Shown one piece after another: positions 1 through 9,265 of a stretch of DNA of 64,000 nucleotides (position 1 is its first letter; each line of letters begins with the position of its first letter). The translations under genes were made by a program, and so were the position numbers. Source of the DNA: DATHTS01 sp965219305. GTDB lineage: Bacteria; Acidobacteriota; Blastocatellia; Pyrinomonadales; Pyrinomonadaceae. The stretch covers positions 2,976,001 to 3,040,000 of the forward strand of contig OZ244725.1 of NCBI GenBank assembly GCA_965219305.1. The letters run 5' to 3'. A model generated the notes under the pieces. It was not told the DNA's origin. It searched no databases and worked only from the letters and a program-made list of their open reading frames with translations.

Positions 1-1499
1 CGGAATTTGATCCCGAATACGTCGCGGTTTATGCCCAATTATCTTTATACACCGATCACCTCGACGATTTTCGCAAAGCTGTCAATGCGTTAAAAAGCAA
101 AACTCCCGATCTTCCCGTAACGCATTATTTTAACGGCATCCAACTTGCCAATGACGGAAATCTGGAAGCCGGAGAAGCAGAAATAAAAACCGCCGAAAGT
201 CTCGGTTTGCCGCCGGAAGCGACAAAAGGCGTGCTTACGGCGATCGAGGAAGAAAAAGGAAACAGATATTTCGGACTGGGAAATTATTTTTATTACGGCA
301 GTTTTTTCGTCGGCGCGTGGATTTTGGGTTTGGCGATTTTGTTTGTCGCCGGGAAAATTCTTTCGGCGAAAACTCTGAGTTCGATCGAGAGTTCAGACCC
401 GAACGACATTACCGGCGGCGGACACGCCGGATTGCGGAACTTTTACAAAAAACTCATCGCCGTTGCGGGAGTTTATTATTACATTTCACAGCCGATCGTA
501 ATGCTTTTGATAATCGTCGCAACAGGCGCGGTCGGATTTTTCTTTTTATGGATCGGACAAATTCCGATAAAACTTCTGCTCATCGTCGGATTTGTCGCGT
601 TGGCGACGATCTTTTATATGATAAAATCGCTCATCATTCGCGCCAAACCGGAAGAGCCGGGACGAATTTTGAGCGAATCGGAAGCACCTGCTTTGTGGGC
701 GTTGGTGCGAAAGGTCGCGGAAGATATAAATACTCGTCCGGCTGATGAAATCCGCATCACGCACGGCGCGGAAGTCGCCGTTTACGAACGCGGCGGCGTG
801 ATTTCCAAAATGAACGATAACGCCGAACGTGTTCTGATCGTCGGACTCGCCGCGTTGCAAGGTTTCCGGCAAAATGCTTTTCGCGCCGTTCTCGCGCACG
901 AATACGGACATTTCTCAAACCGCGACACGGCGGGCGGAAATATCGCTCTGCGCGTCAATATGGACATTATGCAGCTTGCCGAATCAATGGTAAACAGCGG
1001 CACGGCGACCGTCTATAACATCGCGTTTCAATTCCTGCGTTTCTATCATTTTCTTTTCCGCCGCATCACACACGGCGCGAGTCGTCTGCAAGAAATTTTA
1101 GCCGACCGCGTGGCTGTTTATCATTACGGCGCGGACGCTTTCCGCGAAGGCTTGAACCACGTCATCCGCCGCGACATCGAATTCAGCCACGTCGCCAACA
1201 GCGAAATCAGCGCGGCATACAGCGGCGGACGCGCTCTGAAAAATCTCTACGAATTGATGCCCGAAGGCGACGACATCACGAAAAGTCTCGAAGAAGAATT
1301 CAACAATTATATGTCGCGCCCGACGACCGAAGACGATTCGCACCCGAGTCCGCAAGACCGTTTCAAATTGATCGCCCCGATAAGATCGAAAGAATCTCTG
1401 CCGATTGACGGGCAAGTTTTGGATTTGTTCACCGACAAAGACGCTCTGACGCGCGAAATGAATGATCTGCTCGAACAAAGACTAAAGGCGATGGGTTAA
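1..1499 (+). CDS. M48-family zinc metalloprotease, 5' end outside the window
   Basis: The reading frame is open from base 3 with no stop, so the start codon lies before the window; the TTG at 207 is internal. The part upstream of 207 reads as helical, TPR-like sequence. Then come two or three hydrophobic segments (about 290-360 and 490-630 in base positions) and the protease domain. The zinc site is visible as HEYGH inside LAHEYGHFSNRD, with a downstream Glu in QEILADR as the probable third ligand. M48 enzymes are membrane-anchored endopeptidases of the HtpX/Ste24 type, often in envelope protein quality control. The C-terminal PSPQDRF region is typical of the family. The substrate cannot be inferred. 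A hairpin follows the stop. Family assignment is firm; the exact role is not. Confidence 0.88.
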   Translation, partial: EFDPEYVAVYAQLSLYTDHLDDFRKAVNALKSKTPDLPVTHYFNGIQLANDGNLEAGEAEIKTAESLGLPPEATKGVLTAIEEEKGNRYFGLGNYFYYGSFFVGAWILGLAILFVAGKILSAKTLSSIESSDPNDITGGGHAGLRNFYKKLIAVAGVYYYISQPIVMLLIIVATGAVGFFFLWIGQIPIKLLLIVGFVALATIFYMIKSLIIRAKPEEPGRILSESEAPALWALVRKVAEDINTRPADEIRITHGAEVAVYERGGVISKMNDNAERVLIVGLAALQGFRQNAFRAVLAHEYGHFSNRDTAGGNIALRVNMDIMQLAESMVNSGTATVYNIAFQFLRFYHFLFRRITHGASRLQEILADRVAVYHYGADAFREGLNHVIRRDIEFSHVANSEISAAYSGGRALKNLYELMPEGDDITKSLEEEFNNYMSRPTTEDDSHPSPQDRFKLIAPIRSKESLPIDGQVLDLFTDKDALTREMNDLLEQRLKAMG

Positions 1500-1527
1500 T
1501 TTTTTGTTTATAACATTTCAACATTCT

Positions 1528-1565
1528 GCAAAAAGTTCGGATAATAAAATATCTGAACTTTTTGC
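1528..1565 (+). terminator. Hairpin terminator after the M48 gene
   Basis: Two 16-base arms (1528-1543 and 1550-1565) pair with one mismatch around a short A-rich loop, with a T-run in the 3' arm. It ends three bases before the ATG at 1569, so the next gene has almost no room for a ribosome binding site. Confidence 0.6.
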
Positions 1566-1568
1566 TTT

Positions 1569-2993
1569 ATGTTTCAATCAATCCATTTCAATTCCAAAGG
1601 ACGCGCGACAACAAATGCTTCTAAACCGGAAGTTACCGAAAAACTAAAAAACATTGTCGGCGCGGAAAATATCATCGTCGAACCGGAAAGAGTCGAGCCT
1701 TACGGCGCGGATGCGGTCAAGGAAAAGTTTCCGCCGGAAGCGGTGGTTTTTCCTGAAAATACGCGGCAGGTTTCCGACATTTTAAAACTCGCCAACGAAT
1801 TTCTTTTTCCCGTAACGGCGCGCGGCGGCGGTGTCGGTTACACGGGCGGCGCGGTTCCGGTTGACGGCGGAATTGTTGTCGGGACGGACAGAATGAATAA
1901 AATTATCGAGATCAACGCCGCCGATCTTTATGCCGTTTGCCAGCCGGGAATTACTACTTTTGAATTTCAACAGGCTGTGGAAAAATACGGGTTGCTTTTT
2001 CCGCCTGATCCGGCGAGTTATAAAGATTCTTTTATCGGCGGAAATATTGCAGAAAATGCGGGCGGAATGAGAACGCCGAAATACGGGAATACGAAACATT
2101 CGGTTCTTGGTCTGGAAATCGTAACCGCGACGGGCGAGATAATCCGCGCGGGCGGAAAAACCGTCAAAAATGTCGTCGGTTTCGATTTGACGGGTTTGAT
2201 GTGCGGTTCGGAAGGACTTTTGGGAATTATCACCGAAGCAACGTTAAAACTTTTGCCGATGCCGGAAGCTACGGCGACGGTTCGCGCTTCGTTTAAGACG
2301 ATGGAAGCGGCGTGCAAAGTCCTGACGAAATTTACGCCCGAAGGTCTTTTGCCGATGGCGATGGAAGTCATTGACCGCAACTGCATCAGCGCGATCGAGC
2401 AAAATTTCGCATTCGGTTTTTCGCCCGACACACAGGCACTTTTGCTCGTCGCCGTTGACGGTGAACGCGAACAGGTCGAACGCGAATCAAAACTCGTCGA
2501 ACGAATCTTAAAAGAAAACGGCGGTTTCGACATTTTGCGTTCCGAAACAAAAGAAGAGGAAAACAAACTCTGGGACGCACGCCGCGCAATTTCACCGTCC
2601 TTGATGAAATATAATAATTTAAAAATCAATGAAGATGTCGTCGTCCCGCGTTCAAAAGTTCCCGAACTAATTGCGCGCGTCGAAGAGATCGGCAAAAAAT
2701 ACGACACTTTCGTCGCCAACTTCGGACACGCCGGCGACGGCAACATACACGTCAATTTTATGTGTGATCGCCACGACGAAGATTCTCTCAAACGCGCCAG
2801 AAAAGCCGTCAAAGAAACCTTTGAATTATCGGTCGAACTCGGCGGAACAATCAGCGGCGAACACGGCATCGGCTACGTCAAATCGCAGTATTTAGACATT
2901 GCCATTGATAAACCGACACTAGAGATAATGAAGTCAATCAAAAAAGTCTTCGACCCGAACGGCATTTTGAATCCGGGCAAGATGTTTATATAA
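1569..2993 (+). CDS. glcD: FAD-linked oxidase, GlcD (glycolate/D-lactate oxidase subunit) type
   Basis: A 474-residue protein with the two-part layout of the family: an N-terminal PCMH FAD-binding domain (GGGVGYTGGA, then PPDPASYKDSFIGGNIAENAG) and a C-terminal FAD-oxidase domain (FGHAGDGNIHVN, SGEHGIGYVKSQY). It would oxidise a 2-hydroxyacid such as glycolate or D-lactate and pass electrons to a quinone or partner subunit. No glcE or glcF partner is adjacent, so it may be the single-subunit D-lactate dehydrogenase type. The ATG at 1569 has no clear Shine-Dalgarno, and no alternative in-frame start exists before residue 25. Its last codons (VFDPNGILNPGKMFI) are copied downstream at 4273-4323 and, weakly, at 5282-5317. 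Confidence 0.85.
   Translation: MFQSIHFNSKGRATTNASKPEVTEKLKNIVGAENIIVEPERVEPYGADAVKEKFPPEAVVFPENTRQVSDILKLANEFLFPVTARGGGVGYTGGAVPVDGGIVVGTDRMNKIIEINAADLYAVCQPGITTFEFQQAVEKYGLLFPPDPASYKDSFIGGNIAENAGGMRTPKYGNTKHSVLGLEIVTATGEIIRAGGKTVKNVVGFDLTGLMCGSEGLLGIITEATLKLLPMPEATATVRASFKTMEAACKVLTKFTPEGLLPMAMEVIDRNCISAIEQNFAFGFSPDTQALLLVAVDGEREQVERESKLVERILKENGGFDILRSETKEEENKLWDARRAISPSLMKYNNLKINEDVVVPRSKVPELIARVEEIGKKYDTFVANFGHAGDGNIHVNFMCDRHDEDSLKRARKAVKETFELSVELGGTISGEHGIGYVKSQYLDIAIDKPTLEIMKSIKKVFDPNGILNPGKMFI
2943..2993 (+). repeat. Native glcD 3' end, source of downstream tail copies
   Basis: These 51 bases encode the end of GlcD and its stop. Compared at a fixed offset of 1330 bases, 2943-2993 and 4273-4323 differ at only five positions. 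Confidence 0.9.
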
Positions 2994-2996
2994 AAA

Positions 2997-4256
2997 ATGA
3001 ATCTCAAACAAAAATTTAAAAGCGCGATCAAACGCGGGACGGGTGAGACTCACGTTCTTATCAATGAAAATCCGAAGGTAGATTTCTCCAAATATATTAT
3101 CGAAGCGGCTTTATTTGATTTTTCATACGATCAACAATGTGAACCGAGCAGAGATTTTTACATTGCGGAATTGATAGAACTTTCCGGTCAAAAAGAAAAA
3201 ATTCTTCCGATAATTTACGACGCTTTGAAAACGGAAAGTGATGATAATTGGTCAATTGATCAACTTTTTGACATTGCTGCGATCTATGCGAAACAGGGCG
3301 ATGCAAGAGCGAAAAAAGCCGTTTACGAAAATTATTATAAATATGCGATCGGCGGTTCGGATTGGTGCGGACAAGATGCGATTGTCGAGATTGACGGCTT
3401 GGACGGTTTGAAATTTGTTGCTGAAACAAAAGGTAAATTCTTAGCGGAAAATTCAGATGATTGGGAAGATAGTTTCTTTGTTGATAACTTTCAAGAAGAA
3501 AATCCGCAGATAGACGTTTATGGCGAATTAAGAAAGTCTGCTAAAAAGAATGCTTCCATCAAAACCTATCTTGAAATGATTGAAAGTCGAAAGTTCAAAC
3601 CTTATGAGCCAACAAAGAAAACATACAATTATGAATTTATTAAAAACTTATTAGACAACGGCAAGAACGTATTTTTATCGCCTTTCGTACTTCAAAAGTT
3701 ATCAAAAAAAGACCTCAAAAAAGTCGCAAATGATTTTTTGGCAGAAACAAGGAAGAAAAAGCAAGCACAATATTTAAGACTTTTTGCGAGAGTTAAATTT
3801 CCACTAGATTACCAACCGATTTTAGAAATCGCTAAATCTGCTAAAACAGACAAGTTTAGACTGAAATTTTTTGCGGTCGAAGCTTTACGTTTTTTCGAGT
3901 CGAGTGATATTCGAGATTTTGCAATTCGTAATTTGCAGAATTTCAGTTCACCTTACAATTATGCCGAACTCTTAGTTAAAAATTATCAAAAAGGCGATTG
4001 GAAATTACTCAAAAAGGTCGTTGAAGAAAACAAAGACAAGGATGTAATTCACCAACTTGCTTGCAGTTATATTGATATTTATGAAGCCAATCCTTCAGAA
4101 GAATGTAAAGAACCACTTGAAACAATTTACAGCAAAACCACCTGCGGACTTCATCGCACTGATCTGGTTAAAATTTTGGTTGAGAATAAAGTTTTATCCG
4201 ACACAATAAAAAAAGAAATACAATATGATTGCTCCAAGGAAACAAGAGAAATCTGA
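2997..4256 (+). CDS. Uncharacterised 419-aa alpha-helical (HEAT-like) protein
   Basis: I do not recognise this gene. The product is cytoplasmic by appearance (no signal peptide or membrane segment), rich in Lys/Glu/Asn, and reads as repeated helix pairs reminiscent of HEAT/ARM repeats, especially in the second half (about residues 210-400). The ATG lies four bases after the glcD stop, so it would be read on the glcD transcript. The gene is visibly more AT-rich than glcD. It is followed 17 bases after its stop by a near-perfect copy of the last 51 bases of glcD, which makes it look like an insertion directly behind glcD. No catalytic motif can be named. Confidence 0.7.
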   Translation: MNLKQKFKSAIKRGTGETHVLINENPKVDFSKYIIEAALFDFSYDQQCEPSRDFYIAELIELSGQKEKILPIIYDALKTESDDNWSIDQLFDIAAIYAKQGDARAKKAVYENYYKYAIGGSDWCGQDAIVEIDGLDGLKFVAETKGKFLAENSDDWEDSFFVDNFQEENPQIDVYGELRKSAKKNASIKTYLEMIESRKFKPYEPTKKTYNYEFIKNLLDNGKNVFLSPFVLQKLSKKDLKKVANDFLAETRKKKQAQYLRLFARVKFPLDYQPILEIAKSAKTDKFRLKFFAVEALRFFESSDIRDFAIRNLQNFSSPYNYAELLVKNYQKGDWKLLKKVVEENKDKDVIHQLACSYIDIYEANPSEECKEPLETIYSKTTCGLHRTDLVKILVENKVLSDTIKKEIQYDCSKETREI

Positions 4257-4272
4257 GAAACCCTGAAATAAT

Positions 4273-4323
4273 AAAGTCTTCGACCCGAACGGCATTTTGA
4301 ATCCGGGGAAAATGTTTATCTGA
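4273..4323 (+). repeat. Second copy of the glcD 3' end
   Basis: Direct repeat of 2943-2993 (46 of 51 bases identical). It still translates as KVFDPNGILNPGKMFI and a stop, but it is cut off from any gene body: an in-frame TGA lies at 4264-4266. Confidence 0.92.
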
Positions 4324-4424
4324 CCGGAGAAGTTTCTATAAACTGATTATTAAAGTTTTTTGTCATAAAAAAGTAATTCGTGGTGTCTTAATTAACAGAG
4401 AGATTTGTTTTTTAGAGATTGCTT

Positions 4425-5276
4425 ATGAAATTACGTGAAAAATTTTGCTTCGTTATCGGGTTTATTCTTTTTTGTCAGGTTTTAATTATAAACGCTCAAG
4501 TTGGGATTGTTGACAGAAATGCAAAGGTTAAACCGACATTTGTCTTTTTGGGAACTTATCATATGGGAAGTGAAGGGAATAATGTCTTTAAATCTGATGT
4601 TGATACAGTCTCTTCGCCCAAACGACAAAAACAGATAGCTGAACTTGTTGAAAAGTTGAAGAAATATAAACCGACTAAAATTGCCATCGAATGCGATGTA
4701 GATGTCAATGCCAAGTTTCAGGCAAATTACGACAACTATTTGGCGGGAAAATATGAACTTACAAAAAACGAAAGAGACCAGATCGGTTTCCGATTGGCAA
4801 AAGAATTAGAACATAAAAAAGTTTACTGCGTTGATTGGGGAATCTTTCCGAAAGACAAATTATATTGGTATGAACAGTATGCTGAAAAAGATCAGGAACT
4901 GAACAAATACCTTACAGAATTGCGTAAAAAAGGAAAGAAGGATAATGACGCGAAAAACGAAAAACTTCGGAATCTTTCCGTTCTTGACCAGCTTATTTTT
5001 CTCAATCAGCCCGACCAAATAGAGAAAAGTCATCAGGAATACTACGACATAATGCGAATCGGACGAGGTGAGGAATATGTCGGGGCAAATTATCTTTCGT
5101 GGTGGTATGGCAGAAATATGAAAATTCTTATGAACATCATCCGCATTACCGATTCGCCAAAAGACCGAATTCTTATAATTTACGGTGCCGGACACAATAA
5201 ACTCTTGACACAGTTTGCAGAAGAATCAGGCTTTTATAATGTCGAAAGTTCTCTGAAATATTTGCAGAAGAAATAA
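4425..5276 (+). CDS. Secreted DUF5694 / TraB-like protein
   Basis: 283 residues from the ATG at 4425; the upstream TTG at 4419 is less likely. An N-terminal hydrophobic segment (about residues 6-24, ending INAQ) looks like a signal peptide. The mature protein begins with FVFLGTYHMGSEGNN, matching the GT(Y/F)HM start of DUF5694 proteins, which are related to the TraB/TIKI/EreA hydrolase fold. Near the C-terminus IIYGAGHNKLL supplies a second conserved His. A metal-dependent hydrolase activity is possible for that fold but is not shown here. The gene is AT-rich, lies between two copies of the glcD tail, and appears to be an accessory insertion like its upstream neighbour. Confidence 0.72.
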   Translation: MKLREKFCFVIGFILFCQVLIINAQVGIVDRNAKVKPTFVFLGTYHMGSEGNNVFKSDVDTVSSPKRQKQIAELVEKLKKYKPTKIAIECDVDVNAKFQANYDNYLAGKYELTKNERDQIGFRLAKELEHKKVYCVDWGIFPKDKLYWYEQYAEKDQELNKYLTELRKKGKKDNDAKNEKLRNLSVLDQLIFLNQPDQIEKSHQEYYDIMRIGRGEEYVGANYLSWWYGRNMKILMNIIRITDSPKDRILIIYGAGHNKLLTQFAEESGFYNVESSLKYLQKK

Positions 5277-5281
5277 CATTT

Positions 5282-5317
5282 AACGGCACTTTAAATGCGG
5301 GAAATACGTTTACTTAG
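5282..5317 (+). repeat. Third, degenerate copy of the glcD 3' end
   Basis: About 26 of 36 bases match 4288-4323, and the reading frame NGTLNAGNTFT-stop parallels NGILNPGKMFI-stop of GlcD. It starts six bases after the stop of the preceding gene. The similarity is weaker than for the second copy and could be partly chance. Confidence 0.55.
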
Positions 5318-6753
5318 AGCGGTCTTTTTCCTTCATACCAAGTCGGTTTGAAATCGGAATTTACGAGCCATTCGATGGGATTTATCATTGAATTTATTGA
5401 TTTTGTCATATGACTGAAGTCAATCGTTTCGATCTCGTCGCTGGCGTGGTGATAATCGGTGTGGAGGTTAAAACTCGACACCGTGTGGGCGATTATTCCT
5501 TGTCTGGCGAGCGTGTAATTGTCTGAGCGTTGAAAGAAATTTTGTTCGGGATGCGGATCGTTGACGAGTTTCGCGCCTTGTTTGGCGAGTTCGCTTCCGA
5601 GATTCGATCTGTCGTAACCCGTCAGCCACAATTCATCCGCTGCGACTTTCGGATCGGGGCGACCGATCATCTCGAATTCTAAGTTTGCCACGAGCTTTTC
5701 TTTTGGAAACGGCAGATTATTGACGAAATAATTCGCGCCGTAACCGCCCGCTTCTTCGCTTCCGAAAAATACGAAATAGACCGTTCTTTTCGGTTGTTTT
5801 CCTTCGGCGATAATTCTTGAAAGTTCCAAAACCGCGATACAGCCTGATGCGTCGTCATCCGCGCCGTTAAATATTTTGTCTTCGCCGGGATTATTTTCTC
5901 TTACGCCGAGATGATCCATATGCGCCGACAGCAAAATTATTTCCGAACCGAGTTTGGCATCACTTCCTTTTATCATTCCGATCGCATTCCACGTCTGTTT
6001 CAATTCCGGTTCGCCCAATTTTCCGCCGATCTCGATCTTTGTTCCGTCTTCCGCTTTCGCTAAAGCGTCCGCCGCGTCTTTATTTACGAAAACCAACGCG
6101 GCGGAATTTTTTTTCGTTTCGCCGAAATTAGTAAAAGAAACCGGACGCGCCGCAAATCTGTTCCAATTTACGCGAATCTGCGGACTTTCTTCGACGATTA
6201 TCAACGAAGCGTCTTGTCTGAATTGATCGAGTTTATCCATCGAATTTTCGTCGTCCGCTCTGATAAATAAAACCGCGCCTTTTTTCGGCGTTACGCCGTC
6301 TTTTATTTTTTGCAGTTCGCCCGAAATTTTGTCTGCCGAAATTTGATAGACGATCATTTCCTTGCCTTGTTCGAGAATTATGTTTTCGCCGTTCATTTGA
6401 TAACTCAGCTTCGGGTTTTCGGCAAATATGTTGCGCGTAATATTGACGGTTTGAACGTAACCGGTTTTTCCCGAAGCGTCTTTATCGCCCGCCGGTTCGA
6501 CTCCGAACTGCTGCATTTGCGAGCCGATATATTGTCCGGCGATCCATTCGAATTGCGTTCCGCTGCCGCGTCCCTGCATCGCATCGCTCGCTAAAAATTC
6601 CATATGTGCGCGGACGTTTTTTTCCTCGATCTGCCAGACGGATTTTGCGGAAATATTGGTTTTAGCCGCCGTTACCGTCTGTGCCTGAATATGATTCGGC
6701 GAAATTGCGAGAAACAAAAGCAGTGCAAATATCGTCAGTTTATTGATTTTCAT
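5314..6753 (-). CDS. Secreted M28-family zinc aminopeptidase
   Basis: 479 residues from the ATG at 6753 (an upstream TTG at 6783 would add ten residues before the signal peptide). A signal peptide MKINKLTIFALLLFLA...HIQAQ is followed by an N-terminal region with a PA-like inserted domain and the M28 catalytic domain. Metal-site motifs are visible in order: LSAHMDHLG, FNGADDDASG, FGSEEAGGYGA, and a C-terminal HTDYHHASDE. This is the di-zinc aminopeptidase arrangement, so the enzyme should trim N-terminal residues from peptides outside the cytoplasm, feeding peptide uptake. It converges with the preceding accessory gene and is transcribed alone. Confidence 0.88.
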   Translation of the reverse strand: MKINKLTIFALLLFLAISPNHIQAQTVTAAKTNISAKSVWQIEEKNVRAHMEFLASDAMQGRGSGTQFEWIAGQYIGSQMQQFGVEPAGDKDASGKTGYVQTVNITRNIFAENPKLSYQMNGENIILEQGKEMIVYQISADKISGELQKIKDGVTPKKGAVLFIRADDENSMDKLDQFRQDASLIIVEESPQIRVNWNRFAARPVSFTNFGETKKNSAALVFVNKDAADALAKAEDGTKIEIGGKLGEPELKQTWNAIGMIKGSDAKLGSEIILLSAHMDHLGVRENNPGEDKIFNGADDDASGCIAVLELSRIIAEGKQPKRTVYFVFFGSEEAGGYGANYFVNNLPFPKEKLVANLEFEMIGRPDPKVAADELWLTGYDRSNLGSELAKQGAKLVNDPHPEQNFFQRSDNYTLARQGIIAHTVSSFNLHTDYHHASDEIETIDFSHMTKSINSMINPIEWLVNSDFKPTWYEGKRPL

Positions 6754-6900
6754 TTTGTTGTTTTGACCCGAAGAATTCAGCAAATTTTTAGTAAATTCCT
6801 GAAGATTATTTACGGATCAGTTGAGATAGAGTTTCAGTTTAAAAAATATCCGATAAACCACACAACAAAAAAATTATCGGTGAGAATTAGAATGAACAAT

Positions 6901-8352
6901 TTACAATTTGTTCGACCTTTTGAATTCCATTGTTCCGTCATCTATGTTTCCGTATCGAAACATTCGAACATCTTTTATGTAGTTTTGGTGAACGCGCCAC
7001 GGAGTTTTCGAGCCTTGTTTGGGAAGTGTTTCGATTGCTCTTTGAATATAACCGGAATTAAAATCAACCACGGGCATCGGTTTGACGGACGGGTCATTGA
7101 GTTTCGGTGTGCAGATTGCGTAATCGTTTTCGTCCATAAATTCGAGCATACGGCATATATACTGAGCAGTCAGATCGCACTTTAAAGTCCACGAAGCATT
7201 CGTATAGCCGAAAGCCGAAGCGACATTCGGGACATCGCTAAACATCATTCCTTTGTAAGTCATCGTCTCGGACAGATCAATTTTTTTGCCGTCAACTTCG
7301 AGATACATTCCAGCCATTATTTTCATCGTTAATCCGGTCGCTGTTACGATAATATCCGCGCCGAGATTTTTGCCGGATTTTAATTCAATTCCCGTTTCCG
7401 TGAAAGTTTCGATGTGATCGGTAACGACCGAAGCCTTTTTTTCGCTGATCGCCCGAAAAAGATCGGCATCCGGGATTAAACAAAGTCTCTGATCCCACGG
7501 ATTGTAGTTCGGCGTAAAATGATCGGCGGCAAGTTCTTCGCCGAGATTTTTCTTTATTCCTTTATCAATGAGCCGCTTCATCAACGACGGACGTTTCCGC
7601 GAAAGATTATAAAAGAACATTCCCAACAAGACATTTTTCCAGCGCGTAACTGCATAAGCGGTGCGCGGCGGCAGAAACGAACGCAGAAAATTTGCGATCT
7701 TATCTTCGGCGGGACGCGAAACCACATAAGTCGGCGAACGCTGGAGCATCGTAACGTGCGCGGCTTTTTCGGCAAGTGCCGGAACGAGCGTTACAGCGGT
7801 CGCGCCGCTGCCGATCACGATCACTTTTTTGTTTTCGTAATCAATATCAGCAGTCCATTTCTGAGGATGAACGATTCGACCGCGAAAACGTTTCATTCCC
7901 GCAAAATCGGGCGTGTAGCCTTTTTCGTAATCGTAATATCCCGTGCAGAGATATAGAAAATTGCAGGTAAAATAAACCTTTTTTCCGCCGGATTCCGCTT
8001 CGACCGTCCAAAGCGCATCATCCGTTGACCAACTCGCCTTTTTAACGCGGTGATCGTAGCGGATCGTATTTTCGAGTTTAAATTCTTTCGCCGTATCGCG
8101 GATATATTCTAAAATCGAAGGACCGTCGGCGATTGCTTTCGGATTATTCCACGGGCGAAATCTGTAACCGAGCGTGTACATATCCGAATCCGAACGAATT
8201 CCCGGATAACGAAATAAATCCCAAGTGCCGCCCATCGCTTCGCGTCCTTCTAAGATCGCAAAACTTTTCTCCGGCAATTCCATTTTCAAATGCGCCGCCG
8301 CTCCGATTCCTGAAAGTCCCGCTCCCACGATCAATACGTCAAAATGCTTCAT
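6901..8352 (-). CDS. ethA: EthA-like Baeyer-Villiger flavin monooxygenase
   Basis: 483 residues, the full length for the family. The FAD-binding GAGLSG is at residues 10-15, the Baeyer-Villiger fingerprint FRGRIVHPQKW at 156-166, and the NADPH-site GSGATA at 181-186. Blocks such as GGTWDLFRYPGIRSDSDMY, YNPWDQRLCL and YTNASWTLK closely resemble mycobacterial EthA as I remember it, so this is a class B monooxygenase inserting oxygen next to ketones or oxidising thioether/thioamide sulfur. The natural substrate is unknown. The gene stands alone, with AT-rich gaps on both sides. The subfamily call rests on recalled similarity; the class call rests on the motifs. Confidence 0.9.
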   Translation of the reverse strand: MKHFDVLIVGAGLSGIGAAAHLKMELPEKSFAILEGREAMGGTWDLFRYPGIRSDSDMYTLGYRFRPWNNPKAIADGPSILEYIRDTAKEFKLENTIRYDHRVKKASWSTDDALWTVEAESGGKKVYFTCNFLYLCTGYYDYEKGYTPDFAGMKRFRGRIVHPQKWTADIDYENKKVIVIGSGATAVTLVPALAEKAAHVTMLQRSPTYVVSRPAEDKIANFLRSFLPPRTAYAVTRWKNVLLGMFFYNLSRKRPSLMKRLIDKGIKKNLGEELAADHFTPNYNPWDQRLCLIPDADLFRAISEKKASVVTDHIETFTETGIELKSGKNLGADIIVTATGLTMKIMAGMYLEVDGKKIDLSETMTYKGMMFSDVPNVASAFGYTNASWTLKCDLTAQYICRMLEFMDENDYAICTPKLNDPSVKPMPVVDFNSGYIQRAIETLPKQGSKTPWRVHQNYIKDVRMFRYGNIDDGTMEFKRSNKL

Positions 8353-8482
8353 ATCCGTAAAATTAAACCAAACGTCATTTTACCAAAAAGCGAATTTATA
8401 TGCGGATTTATATAAAGCCATAGAAAAAACGATGAAAATTTAATGGCAAAAAAATGTGGTCGAACTTTTATTTTGGAATTGT

Positions 8483-9253
8483 TTATATTTCGGCAGTCGT
8501 AAATTTCGTGTAGAGAAATTTTTCTTCAAGCGCGTCAATCAAAAAATTATTTCGTCCGCCGTTGACGATTCGGGTTTCGATATTTTCCTTCTGGCAGATC
8601 ATCGCGGCTTCGAGTTTCGAGTTCATTCCGCCCGTGCCTAAACCGGAATCGCGTTCTTCGACGAGCGATTTTGCTTCCGCGATGTTTTTGATTTCGGGAA
8701 TTAATTTTGCGTCCGCGTGAAGATGCGGATTTTTATCGAAAACGCCGTCAATGTCGCTGGCGAGAATTAATAAATCGGCTTTGATTAGCGCGGCGACGAG
8801 CGCGGAAAGTTTGTCGTTATCGCCTAAAATGAGTTCTTCGACGGCGGTCGTGTCGTTTTCGTTGATGATCGGAACGTAGGAATGTTTGATAAGTTCGTTT
8901 AACGTGTTAAGCGTGTTTCGGCGCGAAGTCTCATTTTCAAAATCGCGGTAAGTCATCAAACACTGCGCCGTAAGAATCCCGAAATCGCTGAAAATTTCGT
9001 GATAGATCCGCATCAAAAGCGGCTGCCCGATCGCCGCCATCGCCTGTTTTGTTTCGACCAATTTTCCCGCGTCAATAATATTTATCCGCTGTTTCGCCGC
9101 CGCGACTGCGCCGCTCGAAACTAGAATAATGTCGTATTTATCTTGCAGTTCGAGAATCTGCCGCCCGATGTCTTCGACCTTGCCGCGCGAGATCAATTTT
9201 GTCCCGTTGGTCAGAGTTGACGAACCGATTTTTAAGACGAGTTTCTTTTTCAT
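8483..9253 (-). CDS. proB: Glutamate 5-kinase (short form without PUA domain)
   Basis: 256 residues from the ATG at 9253 (MKKKLVLKIGSSTLTNG). It phosphorylates glutamate in the first step of proline synthesis. Amino-acid-kinase motifs are clear: KIGSSTL near the N-terminus, VSSGAVAAA, NENDTTAVEEL, and GTGGMNSKLEAA near the C-terminus. It ends where the kinase domain ends, so the C-terminal PUA domain of the E. coli enzyme is absent, as in many bacteria. The open frame runs upstream into the proA end, but that extension is encoded by a palindromic repeat and is not credible protein. It lies 101 bases downstream of proA and is probably co-transcribed with it. Confidence 0.93.
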   Translation of the reverse strand: MKKKLVLKIGSSTLTNGTKLISRGKVEDIGRQILELQDKYDIILVSSGAVAAAKQRINIIDAGKLVETKQAMAAIGQPLLMRIYHEIFSDFGILTAQCLMTYRDFENETSRRNTLNTLNELIKHSYVPIINENDTTAVEELILGDNDKLSALVAALIKADLLILASDIDGVFDKNPHLHADAKLIPEIKNIAEAKSLVEERDSGLGTGGMNSKLEAAMICQKENIETRIVNGGRNNFLIDALEEKFLYTKFTTAEI

Positions 9254-9265
9254 TATCCAATAATT

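Noticed and set aside
2018..2869. 283-codon minus-strand ORF inside glcD
   Set aside because: Antisense shadow of a strongly conserved FAD oxidase gene.
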